Assembly: GCA_945859915.1 (NCBI GenBank)
Contig: CAMAPF010000021.1
Location: forward strand, 1,199,501 to 1,263,500
Direction: 5' to 3'
DNA from: Cuscuta epithymum
Lineage: Eukaryota; Streptophyta; Magnoliopsida; Solanales; Convolvulaceae
DNA: 64,000 bases
Positions 43,656-54,449 of the stretch are shown piece by piece. Each line of letters opens with the position of its first letter. The first letter of the stretch is position 1. A program made the position numbers and the translations under genes. The notes below the pieces were generated by a model that saw only the letters and a program-made list of their open reading frames with translations, searched no databases and was not told where the DNA came from.

Positions 43656-43683
43656 CCGTGCATCGCATGAGTGAGTTTACTAG
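43656..43683 (+). mobile_element. Helitron-type 3' terminus
   Basis: CCGTGCATCGCATGAG hairpin-like block, then AGTTTACTAG with the CTAG end at 43680-43683 followed by T, the expected A/T host junction. It lies about 310 bp after the Helitron helicase fragment. Confidence 0.55.
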
Positions 43684-44456
43684 TTTAATAAATGCCAAAA
43701 TGAAAAGGTTAAAGACATTATCGATATAGATAAAGGCACATACCTAGAATGAAGAAGCCAAATTCATTGAGCTAGAAATATTATTACCCAAACAAAATGT
43801 TAAGTTGTTTGTTCAACTGATTCCATTTTTTTAATTAAATAAGGAGATACCTAGAACAATAATCAGGTGGAAAGTACTCAATTTAATAAATTAAACACAA
43901 ATAAATTAGTAATCAACTTGCAGGATCTGAATTACTTGTCATTGTTATTTGTTTCATCTGATTTTAATGTGTTCTAGCCTAGCTAGTTATCCAATCAACT
44001 TGCAGAGTTTCAAGTGGAAAGTATATATATCAAAACTCATTAAAGATTACATATAATTGCTCTTTCATAAGTACGTAAATGAAGCCACTTTTGATCTAAT
44101 TACACACAAAATTTATAATTCAATTCAATCACACATGCTTAATTAAAGGAAAAGATATATTTAGAGGAAGCACATTGGTTTGGATGGTTTGAGTACAAAT
44201 ATTGAAATCAAACATAATGATGTTGCGCATAAATTACCAAAATTCAAAGTAAATCTTGCTTACAAATTAAACAACTGAATCGTGTTCATCTTAACTAATG
44301 ACAAATGAGTCATTGACAAAATCATCTATTTTCAGGGTATCAGAAAGCAAATGCATCACAATTGTCACTATATATGTAATTATTTCATTTACTAATCCTA
44401 ATATTTTGAATTGGTATTTCATAAAAAGATAAAAAGAAAAATAAATTTTAAATGTA
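43684..44456. repeat. Duplicated segment 1, copy 1
   Basis: About 0.77 kb that recurs, diverged but colinear, at 49337-50131. Shared words: AATGCCAAAATGAAAAGG, GAGCTAGAA, TTTGTTCAAC, AGGATCTGAATTACTT, CTAGCTAGTTATCCAATCAA and AAAATCATCTATTTTCAGGG. A short part is seen a third time at 62958-63090. Non-coding. Confidence 0.85.
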
Positions 44457-45110
44457 CCTTGCCGGGCTAAACTTGCCAGTATAATAGAGCCAATGTAGTG
44501 ATTTCCGGGTCAAATCTACAGGGAAACGTCGTTCTATAAAGTTTGGTTTTGAGAAATAAAATAGAGAATAAAAGTAAAGTGCATGTATTTTTGTTGATTA
44601 AGTGAGTATATGATGAAATAAACAAGGCATCGGGATTCACCCAAACATTAACTAAAATTCAATATAAGTTTTTTGTCAATTAATATGAGTACGGTATTGC
44701 TATTATATTCCCGACTCCGATTAAGGCAGTGAATGCGTGATTTTCCCTATGTGTGAGTCCCGTTACGGCTCACATTCATCTAAAGAAAACCCCGTTGAAT
44801 ATTAAGATACCACACACGCACTATACAAGATCGGATATATTTCTATCATCAATACTTTGTATGTTTATTCTTCTAGAGAACGGTCTATATTCCAACGCCA
44901 ATTGACCATATAAACCGCTAGATGTTATGCAACGTAGTTGTATAGATTTAGTTTAAACAGAGTAAACCGTGAATTACTTCTTTTAGGACATGTTTACTTC
45001 ATGGATTACTAAACTGTGCTTTTTAAGACCCGCGTTAATAAGCGGCGCATAAAATAGTATAGAAGAAAAAGGGGAGAAACAAATTCACTTCCAGGCAATG
45101 AATTAGAGCG
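44457..45110 (-). mobile_element. LTR remnant, minus orientation
   Basis: Contains GGTCAAATCTACAGGGAAACG, a phrase often found near the end of plant Gypsy-type LTRs read on the other strand. It also contains CCCCGTTGAATATTAAGA and GATCGGATATATTTCTAT, which are closely similar to the block at 58720-58780. Ends and duplication not defined. Confidence 0.5.
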
Positions 45111-45497
45111 TATATATATAGCAATTTAAAATTTTCTAAATTAATTAAATGCGTGAGTTTATTTATGAATTATATACAGTGTATTCGCAAGTTAAAATTT
45201 TATTAGCAAACAACTTATTCTACTTTCCTTTTAGACAAAGATAATTTTGCTCTAAAGTTTCACATTTTCTGCTATGTTGTTTAAACTTTAAAGTATAGAT
45301 TATATTAATACATACTTGTTCAATATAAAAAAAATTATGTGATAACAAACGTATATACATCACAAATAATATATCAACAAAATATCATTGTCATGCAACA
45401 ACAAGCAAAATGTAAATTACAATTTAAAAAATCAACATATTAGTATTATAGCAATGGACTTAAGTGTATGTACAACTGTTTCACTTAATTAAATTTC
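45111..45497. other. AT-rich intergenic DNA
   Basis: Nothing recognised between the LTR remnant and the LINE-type insertion. Confidence 0.4.
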
Positions 45498-45513
45498 AAA
45501 ATCTTTCAAATCA

Positions 45514-47158
45514 ATTTTTTTGGATGAAGGTGGCTTATATTAATAAGAGAGAACGCGAGCAAGTAACAAACAGAAAAAGAACCTCCACTCTACCGTCTGC
45601 CCTTGCATCAGACTTAAAATCTGCCACCTCAAAAGAAGCAACCAGATTCGTTGATCCTGAATTGGGCATACCTGAGCCAATGACTAGTAGATGAGATTCT
45701 CCACCACCTGCCTTACGTTCAATAGTCTTGACAACAATAAAAATAAAAGCAAACAGAAACACAATGTGTCCACGTGAAAAAATAACTAAAACAAAAATAA
45801 GTCTAAAATAAAAAATTACTCCAATCTGCCAAGAGCACTTTATCTTCACGGGCAGGTCTGGTTGATCCAGCCCGCCACTCCCCTGTTTTTTGCTTCATCC
45901 AGAATCATGCCATCCTTCTCTAAGTGGTCCTGCTCCTGTTCTTCCCAAGTCCTCCTACGCTTCGGCTCCCCCGTGCCGCTGTTGAGTGTCCCGCCTCCCT
46001 CAAGTGCTGCCTCCACTCCGCTATCATGTAGATTGTCATGTTTGTGATTCTGACTCTGGGCCTGCACTTCTTGTGAAACACCGTGTCTGCCTACCTGGTC
46101 TCTCCTGACCCCTCCTTCGCTGACCAGCCACTGATTACCACTAGATGCACGGGACCTTCCTCCCCCTGCCCTCAATCAAGGGCCAAACATTTTCACACCC
46201 GCTTTTTCCCCATTTTCATACAGTAAGGGGCAGAACTTTTCAGCGTGACCAATTATACCACAAGCAAAGCAGAAGCTAGGTAACTTCTCATACCTGAAAT
46301 CTACCCAATAACCCCCCCCACTCTTTCTCTGGGTTAATCCCACCTTTAGAGGTTTTTTCACATCCAACAAAACTCTCACCCTCATATAGGCTTCACGTTT
46401 TTCAGCAAATTGGTTATCATCCCAGGAAACAAATTTACCCAGATTATTCCCAATCTTACGAGCATAACCAAGATTTGAAAAGCCATAAGGGATATTATGA
46501 ACCTGGATCCAAAATTCAGTTGTATCAAGGGGAACTTTCAGAGGCATGTCCCCTAGTTTTATAGCTTTTAGCACTAACAGATTCTGATCAAATGACCAGG
46601 GACCGCCATTCACCACATGGCTCATATCAATGATATGATAGAATGTAAACAAATACCTCTTTTCCCCGATATCTTGGATGAGCACACCTTTACCCGGACG
46701 CCACAACGATGCCATTAGGTCCCGAAAATTTGAGAATTTGACCACCTTGTCCGTCAAGATCGTGCCAACCACCGGGAAGGTTTCCACTCCTTTGTCCTTT
46801 GCCTCCGGATCGAGTTCGGTCTCCTCTTCATCGTCCAGCAGCAATTCTTCCCTGTTATTTTCCAGACCCATCCCCTGAATCCTCCCTGTGAGCCGCTCCA
46901 CTGTCCTGCTTCCCTCCTCTGTGGCCTGTCTGGCTGCATCTCCGTGGTGGTTTCCCTCTGAGAACGAAGCAGGATCGACCCTTCCCTGCTATTGCCGCTG
47001 CCATTCCATTCCCGTCGAAATCCCCTGCGTCCCCATATCCCTGCCTCCCTCGCGATTGACATCTTTCTCCATCGATCAAGCAATCCGCACGAAGACGGCG
47101 GAACTTCAAACCCTACTTTAAGAGGGTACGACCGCGAGTTTATTCAGATACTTTAAAT
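45514..47158 (-). mobile_element. ORF1-only LINE-type retroposon, 1645 bp
   Basis: Flanked by an exact 16-bp duplication AAAATCTTTCAAATCA (45498-45513 and 47159-47174), the length expected for LINE target-primed reverse transcription. On the minus strand it ends in ATAAGCCACCTTCATCC plus a short A-run, a typical plant L1 3' end. It carries an ORF1-like gene with DUF4283 and a zinc knuckle. There is no endonuclease or reverse transcriptase, although the sequence runs from ORF1 straight to the 3' end. It was probably mobilised in trans. GC content is higher than in its surroundings. Confidence 0.87.
45846..47072 (-). pseudogene. LINE ORF1-like gene (DUF4283 plus zinc knuckle) with two stops
   Basis: Reading from the ATG at 47072, a single frame of about 409 codons is broken by TAG at 46989-46991 and TGA at 46176-46178. 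The middle part is intact over 241 codons. It holds a DUF4283-type domain (LMASLWRPGKGVLIQDIGEK, FHNIPYG-like region, WSFDQNLLVLKAI) followed by a CCHC knuckle CFACGIIGHAEKFC. After the second stop a polar tail rich in Gly, Glu and Arg ends TGA. This protein type is ORF1 of plant L1 LINEs and binds nucleic acid. With two nonsense codons it is probably inactive. Confidence 0.85.
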
Positions 47159-47174
47159 AAAATCTTTCAAATCA

Positions 47175-47958
47175 TAATAAATCTAGTATCAGATTTTCAA
47201 TAATAAAAAAGTAAGAACTAAACAAAATAGTATACTTAATGACTAATAAATAAAATATCCAGTTTTAAAAAGTTCGGTTTATTCGGTTTGGTTTGGTTTT
47301 GAGATTTGAATACCAGAAACCAAGCAACTACGGTTTGGTTCGGTTTTTTGAGTTCAGTTTCGATTTTCTTGCGGTTCAGTTGTTTTAGTTGTGGTTCGGG
47401 TTTTTTCGATTCAATTTTCGATTTCTCCGACCCACCCTACGGAGTATTATTTATTTGTCCAAGTTAAGATAAGTTATTTAAAAATGGTCTCCAACTCTCC
47501 ATTACATCTCATATTCTTAAGGTTGTCTCAATCTTTCCGTTTCGATCCATCTCACTAAGATTGTTCATATTAAATTTGGTCATTCTTACACTATTCCGTA
47601 TTACTTTATTAATTTAATATGAAACAAATAAATCCATTTTTCTTAATAAAAAATTTGAGAAGTCCGTGATCGGCCTCCATATAAACCCGTTCATGGTGGA
47701 TTAAAGTATTTAATCCGTGTAGAGATTCGTGGAAAGAAAATCCCGGAAAAAAGAGAATTAATCTGAAACTATGGTATACAAGATTTATTAGGATCCTTCT
47801 AAAAAATCCCATCCAATTATTTTTAGTTAATTTTCCATGTAAAAACAAGTACTTCGCATTACCATTTACCAACCCCCAACGTGCTCTGAGTTCTTCACCA
47901 TAAACCCATGTTAATATCCAATTCAACCGTCTCACCTCTCACGTTCCAAACCTAATTA
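47175..47958. other. Upstream region of the F-box gene
   Basis: AT-rich, with a run of GGTTTGG/GGTTCGG words at about 47275-47400 (short, imperfect repeats). Promoter of the F-box gene must lie here. No TATA box stands out. Confidence 0.45.
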
Positions 47959-48957
47959 ATGGCGAGGATATTGCATGATGATATAATCTTTGAAATCCTG
48001 AAAAGGCTTCCCGCCAGAGCGTTAATGCGATTCAAATGCGTCTGTAAAGATTGGATGCATTTGATACGTGATCCCAATTTCGCGGAATCACATCTGTCGC
48101 ATGCATGGGCTAAGCCGGAAGCCTCTTATGTTCTTTTTATGAGCAATACCGGGGTGTTCGCAGCAGATCATACACTCACTCTTACAAATTCCTGCGTTCC
48201 TGCAAATCCAGGTTTGTTTCGAACTCATATGCCTTGCTCCAACTCCGTCAATGGACTCATATGTTTCCGCAGCAGAGGCGGCCACCTAGTTTACAACCTG
48301 TCCACAGGGGAGAAAAGAGATCTGCCGCTGCCGACGATCCCCGGAGCTTTCAAAACATATGCACTCGGGTTCGATCCGGCTAAAAAAAAGTACAAAGTGC
48401 TTCACTTCGGCCACGAACGCGTTTGCCAAATTTTGACCTTAGAGAGAAACTCATCCTGGAGAACCTTGAATGATGCACCGAGGTTCCGTTATGAGAGGTC
48501 GTACGGTAGATTAGATTTGATTTATGTTGACGGAAAGTTATACTTCATTGAATGCCGCTCATCCTGGGGAATCTCAATCCGTTTCTTTGATTTGAAAAGT
48601 GAGGAATTTGGAAAGATTGGAAGCCCTCCATTCTTGCGTCAATATTACAATATTCCCCGATTAGCAGAGGCCGGAGCAAATTTGGGGTTTGTATCCTGGA
48701 AGGAGAAGTCCTGCATCCCGCATCCGGAGTGCTCATTTTGGGCCTTGGACCAAAATTGGGATTTAAAGTGCACATTTTCAATGAAGTGTGATAAGATGTG
48801 GGGATCAATTGGTACAGGTAAACTTCTACTGGGAAGGGAAGGGCTGTTTATGTTCGATGTCGAGGCTCGCACTAGTAAGAAGCTTGAGAAGGAGAGGGAT
48901 AAGTATACACACGTACTATGCAATCATGTAGAAAACATTTTTCCTCTCAACTACTGA
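47959..48957 (+). CDS. F-box protein with F-box-associated domain (FBA type)
   Basis: An intact, intronless frame of 332 aa. The F-box occupies about residues 2-45: DDIIFEILKRLPARALMRFK, CVCKDWMHLIRDPNF. It should bind SKP1 in an SCF ubiquitin ligase. Residues about 90-300 fit an F-box-associated interaction domain: SVNGLICFRSRGGHLVYNLS, ALGFDPAKKKYKVLHF, LDLIYVDGKLYFIE and FWALDQNWDLKCTF. This region selects the substrate. The substrate is unknown; this is one of the largest and fastest-evolving plant families. It sits between two copies of duplicated segment 1. Confidence 0.93.
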   Translation: MARILHDDIIFEILKRLPARALMRFKCVCKDWMHLIRDPNFAESHLSHAWAKPEASYVLFMSNTGVFAADHTLTLTNSCVPANPGLFRTHMPCSNSVNGLICFRSRGGHLVYNLSTGEKRDLPLPTIPGAFKTYALGFDPAKKKYKVLHFGHERVCQILTLERNSSWRTLNDAPRFRYERSYGRLDLIYVDGKLYFIECRSSWGISIRFFDLKSEEFGKIGSPPFLRQYYNIPRLAEAGANLGFVSWKEKSCIPHPECSFWALDQNWDLKCTFSMKCDKMWGSIGTGKLLLGREGLFMFDVEARTSKKLEKERDKYTHVLCNHVENIFPLNY

Positions 48958-49336
48958 ATAGGGATATTTTCAATACAGACACCAGAGGAAGTAACATCCT
49001 CTCCCATCTATAGCTGCAGATGTTTGACATAATTATAACAGATTTGGTGAAGTTTTGATACTGTGTTGGTACAATGCTTTTATTTGTACTATGAGGCCGT
49101 TAACATTTAAATTCTCAAAATTTAAATTGTAGTTACATTACTAAAAACTTACAAAGCTTTGTCACTGCAAATATGATTGGCAAATTTCAATGTTTGAAAA
49201 TATTGCATGTTAGTAAGAATTGAACTAACTCATTTTGTATGACCAAGGTAAAACCAACATATAGCACCTCTTTGTATAGTTCGTTGCAGTAAAAAACACA
49301 TGCAAACTGTAGTGACAAACTCAACCATATCACATT
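48958..49336. other. 3' region of the F-box gene
   Basis: Probably includes the 3' UTR. No other feature seen. Confidence 0.4.
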
Positions 49337-50131
49337 TAATAAACGCCAAAATGAAAAGGATAAGCCAAATTCAAAGTACCACCAACATTATCCAATAGAT
49401 AAAGACACGTACCTAGAATGAATAAGCCAAACTCATGAGCTAGAATTATATTATCATTACCCAAACAACATGCATCTTTAGTTTGTTTGTTCAACGGATT
49501 CTATTGTTTTTTTTAATAAATAAGGAGATACCGAGAACCAATAAGCAGGTGAAAAGTACTCAATAAAATAAAATAAACACAGATAAATCAGTACTCAACT
49601 TGAGGATCTGAATTACTTTTCATTAATGTGTTCTAACCTAGCTAGTTATCCAATCAACTTGCAGAGCTACATTGCAAGTGGAAAGTATATCATAATTAAC
49701 TCATTAAAGATTACATATAATTGCTCTTTCATAGATAAATGTATGGAGTCACTTTTGATCTTATTACACACACAAATGATACATTTATAATTCAATTCAA
49801 TTCAATTACACACGTTTAATTAATGGAAAATATATACAAGTATTTAGAGGAAACATTTTGATTAAGATGGTTTACGTACAAATATCGAAATCAAACATAA
49901 TCACATAAATTACCAACTCAAGTAAATCTTGCTTACAAATTAAACAAGTGAATTGTGCTCATCTTAACTAATGAAAAATGAGTGATTGAAAAAATCATCT
50001 ATTTTCAGGGAATAGGGAAGCAAACGCATCACAATTGCCACTATATGTGTAATTATTTCATTTACTGATTCTAATACGGAGTATATTGAATTGGTATTTC
50101 ATAAAAAGATGAAGAAAAAAATAAATTTTTA
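49337..50131. repeat. Duplicated segment 1, copy 2
   Basis: Colinear with 43684-44456. Differences include small indels and a CATCAC/CACCAACATTATCC block. It brackets the F-box gene on its right, as copy 1 does on its left. Confidence 0.85.
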
Positions 50132-50486
50132 ATGTTCCACTTACGCTCTCATCCATCCGATTCACGCCTTCAAGTAATTTGGAGCGAAAATGTGATAAAG
50201 TCGACTGAATGTGAATTTGCAAAAACGAGTCACTTTCAGGTTTCCCTTCAATTATTTGAAGGGGACATATTTGCTCTCAGTTTCTCCATATAATTATAAA
50301 TTCATCTAGTGATCTAAATGTAATAGGTCTAAAATTTAATATAATACACATTTTAGAATTTCAAACCTGATTAACACAATTTCAGATTTTTAGCAATTTT
50401 TCAAAACAGAGTCATTATTGTGCAACTAGGTGAGGCAACATGAAATGTAGAACTGTTAAAGAGAAAGGTTGATGTCACTTGCCGAC
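50132..50486. other. Intergenic, nothing recognised
   Basis: AT-rich spacer before the TCTGG MITE. Confidence 0.4.
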
Positions 50487-50489
50487 TTA

Positions 50490-50795
50490 GGATGTTTTCT
50501 TTTGGACTGAAATTTGCTGGTCTGGTCTGGTCTAGTCTGATCTGGTCTGGTCTGTTCTGATCTGGTCTGGTCTGGTCTGAACTTGTCTGATCTGGTCTGG
50601 TCTGGTCTGAACTTGTCTGGTCTGGTCTGGTAAACGTCCGGGCTCTGTGTATTTTATTATAACTACGGAAGTCTGGTCTGATCTGGTCTGGTCTGGTCTG
50701 GTCTGGTCTGGTCTGGTCTGGTCTGGTCTGATCTGGTCTGGTCTGGTTTGATCTGGTTTGGTCTGGGACTGAAAACAGTCCAAAAGAAAACATCC
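50490..50795. mobile_element. Tourist-like MITE with internal TCTGG arrays, copy 1
   Basis: Ends GGATGTTTTCTTTTGGACTG and CAGTCCAAAAGAAAACATCC are perfect inverted repeats. The 3-bp duplication is TTA (50487-50489 and 50796-50798), as for PIF/Harbinger elements. Both halves consist of pentanucleotide arrays of TCTGG with scattered TCTGA units. They flank a unique core containing TGTGTATTTTAT. Non-coding. Confidence 0.85.
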
Positions 50796-50959
50796 TTACT
50801 GCTGAAATGTTTTTATTATAGATAAATTCCACTTTTTGGTTCTACAACTGTCTCAACAATCCACAATTAGTCACGTCTTTGACCACTTTTGGCACATGAC
50901 ATAACTACTTTTTTCTGAAAAGTACTACAAATAGTCAAAAAACATTAGTTAAGTATCAA

Positions 50960-52380
50960 AAATAAAATAAAATTTAAGATGTGAACTAATGTAGAATCAA
51001 CATCAAACTCATTTCGTTCTATGAGTATGATGTCAATTCCACCAAAAGCACTAGTAGTACTACCACCTGGGTAGCCACCATTCTCTTCATTTTGGCCCCA
51101 TAACGAGTATAGAGGATTCAATCTCTCATGCGATACTACCTTGTGATGGTACGAATTTGACAAATATATTTGTTGAGCACTATGCGTACCGTGCTGAAAT
51201 CAGTTTGATAGTTGAATGGGTTACATATATGATAATCATACCTTCTTGATCTTCGTATGTCATTCAACACATTAAATGGTATTAGCTTTTAAGTGGCTAG
51301 CAACAACTTGAATAAGGGAGTCAATACAGGTTGTCAAAGTAAGAATTATTGAAAATGAAACCCATCGCCAAGTAATGCTTCAATTCTATAACTACCTGAA
51401 GTATATATTCAAGAAAGCTAGTCAATTGTATGTATACGGAGTATTTGACAGTCCACTAGCTTTATTAAATATATACTTACACGGTGTTTTGAAAATATTA
51501 CTGACAATGAATTTCATTTTCAATAATCATTTTGAGAAGAATGCTTGATTGAACTTCAATGAACAATACGTGTTGTTGCCAGACACTGTCAACACCTGTA
51601 TAACATAATTGATTGAAGATAATATGAAGATCATGTTTGATCTGATGAGAATGTGTGTCTATTGATGGTCATAATATTTATAGCTAACTTTGGTGTGTAA
51701 TTGATCATATTTATTTATGAACATATTATTCTCTATGAACGTGATTGTATGGTACTAAATTAATTAATACACCATTCAAATGAAATCTATTCTTGACGTT
51801 TCTCCGTTGAATGTTCTGATAAAGACAACTTCCTAATATGCTAAGTATATAATGTTCATTACAGGTATTGATTTTTTTCTATACAGAGACAAAATTTAAA
51901 AGATTGCCATTTACTGTTTTGACAAAGTAATTGTATCATCATCACTCATAGTTGACATTTTCACTTTTCTTTTTTAACTAACTACTGATACAATCCTATA
52001 TTTTATGCCAATGTCCATTTTTAGATATGTACTCCCTCCGTCTCCCTTATATTGTCCCAGTTTACCTTTTTGGGAAGTCCCACTAATATTGTCTCATATC
52101 ATGCTTGGTAAAGTTTGTGTGGCTCTAATTCATTCTTACTTTATCAATTAATATCAAGCATACAAACCTACTTTTCTTAATATTCGTGTCACCCTCCTCC
52201 GTACCAATATAAAAGGGACGGAGGCAGTAATATATTAGGCTGGGAACGAAAAAATTGCAGGAGGCTAGGAACAAAGAGAATGAGAAAAGAAATAAGAAAG
52301 GGAAAGAGAAAGGAAAGCTAAGGATAAAAATTGGGAAATTACCACGTGGTCCACCACACTGCACGTGTGGCTAACTGGGA
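50960..52380. repeat. Duplicated segment 2, copy 1
   Basis: Colinear with 60345-61640 over more than 1 kb. Shared words: GTGAACTAATGTAGAAT, TTCTATGAGTATGATGTCAA, GAGTATAGAGGATTCAATCT, GAAGATCATGTTTGATCTGA and GGCTGGGAACGAAAAA. A minus-strand TATA-like CTATAAATATTA near 51675 and an ATG frame starting MIFILSSINYVIQ suggest a decayed or very small gene in both copies. I do not recognise it. This copy carries a Stowaway (52032-52227) that the other lacks. Confidence 0.85.
52032..52227. mobile_element. Stowaway MITE inside duplicated segment 2
   Basis: CTCCCTCCGTCTCCCTTAT at the left and ATAAAAGGGACGGAGGCAG at the right, with TA on both sides. Absent at the equivalent point in copy 2, near 61500. 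Confidence 0.88.
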
Positions 52381-52408
52381 GACTGGTTGGCCGATGACAT
52401 GCTAAATA

Positions 52409-52685
52409 CTCTCTCCCTCCTGCTAGAAGGTTTCCATTGATGATTTACGATGTTTGAGTGACGATAAAGCAATTTAACCCCTTTTCACACTCTGATTATT
52501 TTTAGTAAATAAAATTTACGTATTCAACACGGTGAGAATGTCTAGGTACTACATTAAAACCATTACAAAGTCTGGTAAAAAAATGTAAATTTAATAAAAA
52601 TTTGATATATAAAGTTAAAAATTAAAACTGATTTAAGTTGACCATGTGAATAGTGGACGAGAATCTTCTAATAGGACGGAGGCAG
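52409..52685. mobile_element. Stowaway MITE, same subfamily as 21363
   Basis: Left end CTCTCTCCCTCCTGCTAGAAG, right end CTAATAGGACGGAGGCAG, TA on both sides. Internal sequence matches the element at 21363-21620, including the ATGTTTGA...GACGATAAA block. Confidence 0.85.
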
Positions 52686-53049
52686 TACCTTTGTGAGTGT
52701 TTTTCTAAGTGTTGGAGGATTCTTAGTTCTATTTTCTTCACACAAAAAGAGTTTGCGGATTCAATTGGGTGTTTTTAAAGTACAATGGGCTAATTGACTT
52801 TCCGTACATAGTAGGAGGACATACCTGACAGTTTAATTTTCTCAATATTGAACTCATTTCCTTTTTTGAGAAGTTTAGTGTGGGTAAAATTTATTTACAT
52901 TTTTTTTCTTACTCAATCACAATAATACATTTCCGCTTTATTCTCAATTTCTTAAATTTCAATCCAAGTCAAACCAGGAAGAAATTTATGAGACAAAAGG
53001 AGTATATGTTTTTGAAAATATTACATACTCTGTATGACTGTATATAATA

Positions 53050-53309
53050 CTCCCTCCGTAACTTAAAAATCTTCCCACTTTCCTTTTTCGTCCGTAACAC
53101 AAAAATCTTCCCATTTCTAAATCTTCCCATCATACCCTCAATAATTCTTAAAATAATACACTATTACAACTACTTTTTTTGGATTTATCCTACATTCCAC
53201 CACATTATTCCACTATTTTCCCATCATACCCTCAATAATTCATATCATCTTTCACTATTCTTAATCTACCTACTTTTGAAATGGGAAGATTCTAAAGTTA
53301 CGGAGGGAG
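53050..53309. mobile_element. Stowaway MITE
   Basis: CTCCCTCCGTAACTT at the left, AAGTTACGGAGGGAG at the right, TA on both sides. Inside, the phrase CATACCCTCAATAATTC occurs twice and AATCTTCCCA three times. Confidence 0.93.
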
Positions 53310-53432
53310 TAGAAAATTTTGAATGTCTAAGGAGGCGAATTGCCCTCCATGACCCCATAATCCATGCCTGATAGATTAAAGTATTAAACCCATGTAAATA
53401 TATTGGTGCACGATTTGAAAGAAAATGAGTAA

Positions 53433-53642
53433 GGATGTTTTTACTTAGACCGTAATTGCTGCTGGTCTGATCTGGCCTGTTTATGTCTGGTCTGGTCTGG
53501 TCTGGTCTGGTGAACGTCTAGTCTCTATGTATTTTATAATTATGGAAGTCAAGTCTGATCTGATCTAGTCTGTTTAAGTCTGGTCTGGTCTGTTTAAGTC
53601 TGGTCTGGGCCAGGACTCAAAACAGTCCACATAAAAACATCC
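53433..53642. mobile_element. Tourist-like MITE with internal TCTGG arrays, copy 2
   Basis: Ends GGATGTTTTTA and TAAAAACATCC, duplication TAA (53430-53432 and 53643-53645). The core TGTATTTTATAAT and GGAAGTC match copy 1 at 50490. The TCTGG arrays are shorter and partly degraded to TGTTTAAGTCTGG units. Confidence 0.85.
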
Positions 53643-53645
53643 TAA

Positions 53646-54199
53646 ATAGAACTGAAACTCTATACTATGACATAAAACAAGAAAGTACAAGAATTCTCCA
53701 AGGGAAAAACTCATGACAAATTTAATTCTCAATTATTATTGCTTTTTAAAATCTCATGCAATTATTTTTAGTTGAATTTCTATATAAAAAAAGGTATTAC
53801 CCCGTGCTCTATAAAGTTAAAATAAAGGGTAATTCTATTTACAACCCTCAAATTGTTATTCACAATCATTAAATTAAATATAATTATTTTTTTTTTGCAA
53901 ATTTAAATATAATTGTTATTCACAACTATTTAATTAATTAAAAATGATTCTAATATCTAAGTTGCCTTTAGCCACAAACCTATAGCAAACGCTACTACAA
54001 ATGCAAACGGAGGAAGAATGTAGCAAGGTCTCGATCATTTTGTCTGGCACCTGTCCCATCTTGATACCAATTGCCACTCATCATCGCTGCAGCCAAGTAC
54101 TTTCTCCAACCAAAATTGGAGCTCATAGTCTTATATCCCCCTCCTCCATCCCCGAGGTCACTGATTTCCCAAAGTCCCAATGTGTATGTGTATGTATAT
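53646..54199. other. Intergenic, no gene recognised
   Basis: AT-rich. The slightly GC-richer part at about 54000-54180 has open frames on both strands, but none that I recognise as a protein family. Confidence 0.4.
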
Positions 54200-54204
54200 A
54201 GAGA

Positions 54205-54375
54205 AATGTTAGAGGTATCCCATTTTGTACCTCATTTTGTACTCCGTCTTATGTTTGTGGCTCACAAAAATCCAATCCAATTAAAATAATTGCTCCACTT
54301 TAACTCATTGCTTTTGTGAACCACAAACATAGGAGGGGGTACAAAATGAGGTACAAAATGAGGTAGCTTTAGCAT
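54205..54375. mobile_element. Small inverted-repeat MITE
   Basis: Arms with CATTTTGTACCTCATTTTGT at the left and ACAAAATGAGGTACAAAATG at the right, followed by ATGTTTGTGG / CCACAAACAT. The total is about 170 bp. Exact ends and duplication not clear. Confidence 0.65.
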
Positions 54376-54449
54376 TAGTGATGTATATATATGATCAAGG
54401 AATTTGTTAGTTTGTAAGAGAAATGGTGGTGAATAGGACCATAACTTAG

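Noticed and set aside
45514..47158. Ordinary host zinc-knuckle gene
   Set aside because: The exact 16-bp duplication, L1-type 3' end with A-run and the DUF4283/ORF1 type point to a retroposon. Two in-frame stops argue against a working gene.
50401..50832. Minus-strand frame with DQTRPDQTRP repeats
   Set aside because: It is the translation of the TCTGG array in a non-coding Tourist-like MITE. Several frames are open because the repeat has no stop.
50945..51163. 72-codon minus frame in duplicated segment 2
   Set aside because: Not preserved clearly in the other copy and not recognised. Kept only as a possibility in the findings.
54001..54200. Frames on both strands near 54.1 kb (for example SNFGWRKYLAAAMMSGNWYQ)
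   Set aside because: Possibly a decayed exon, but I recognise no family and see no splice sites.
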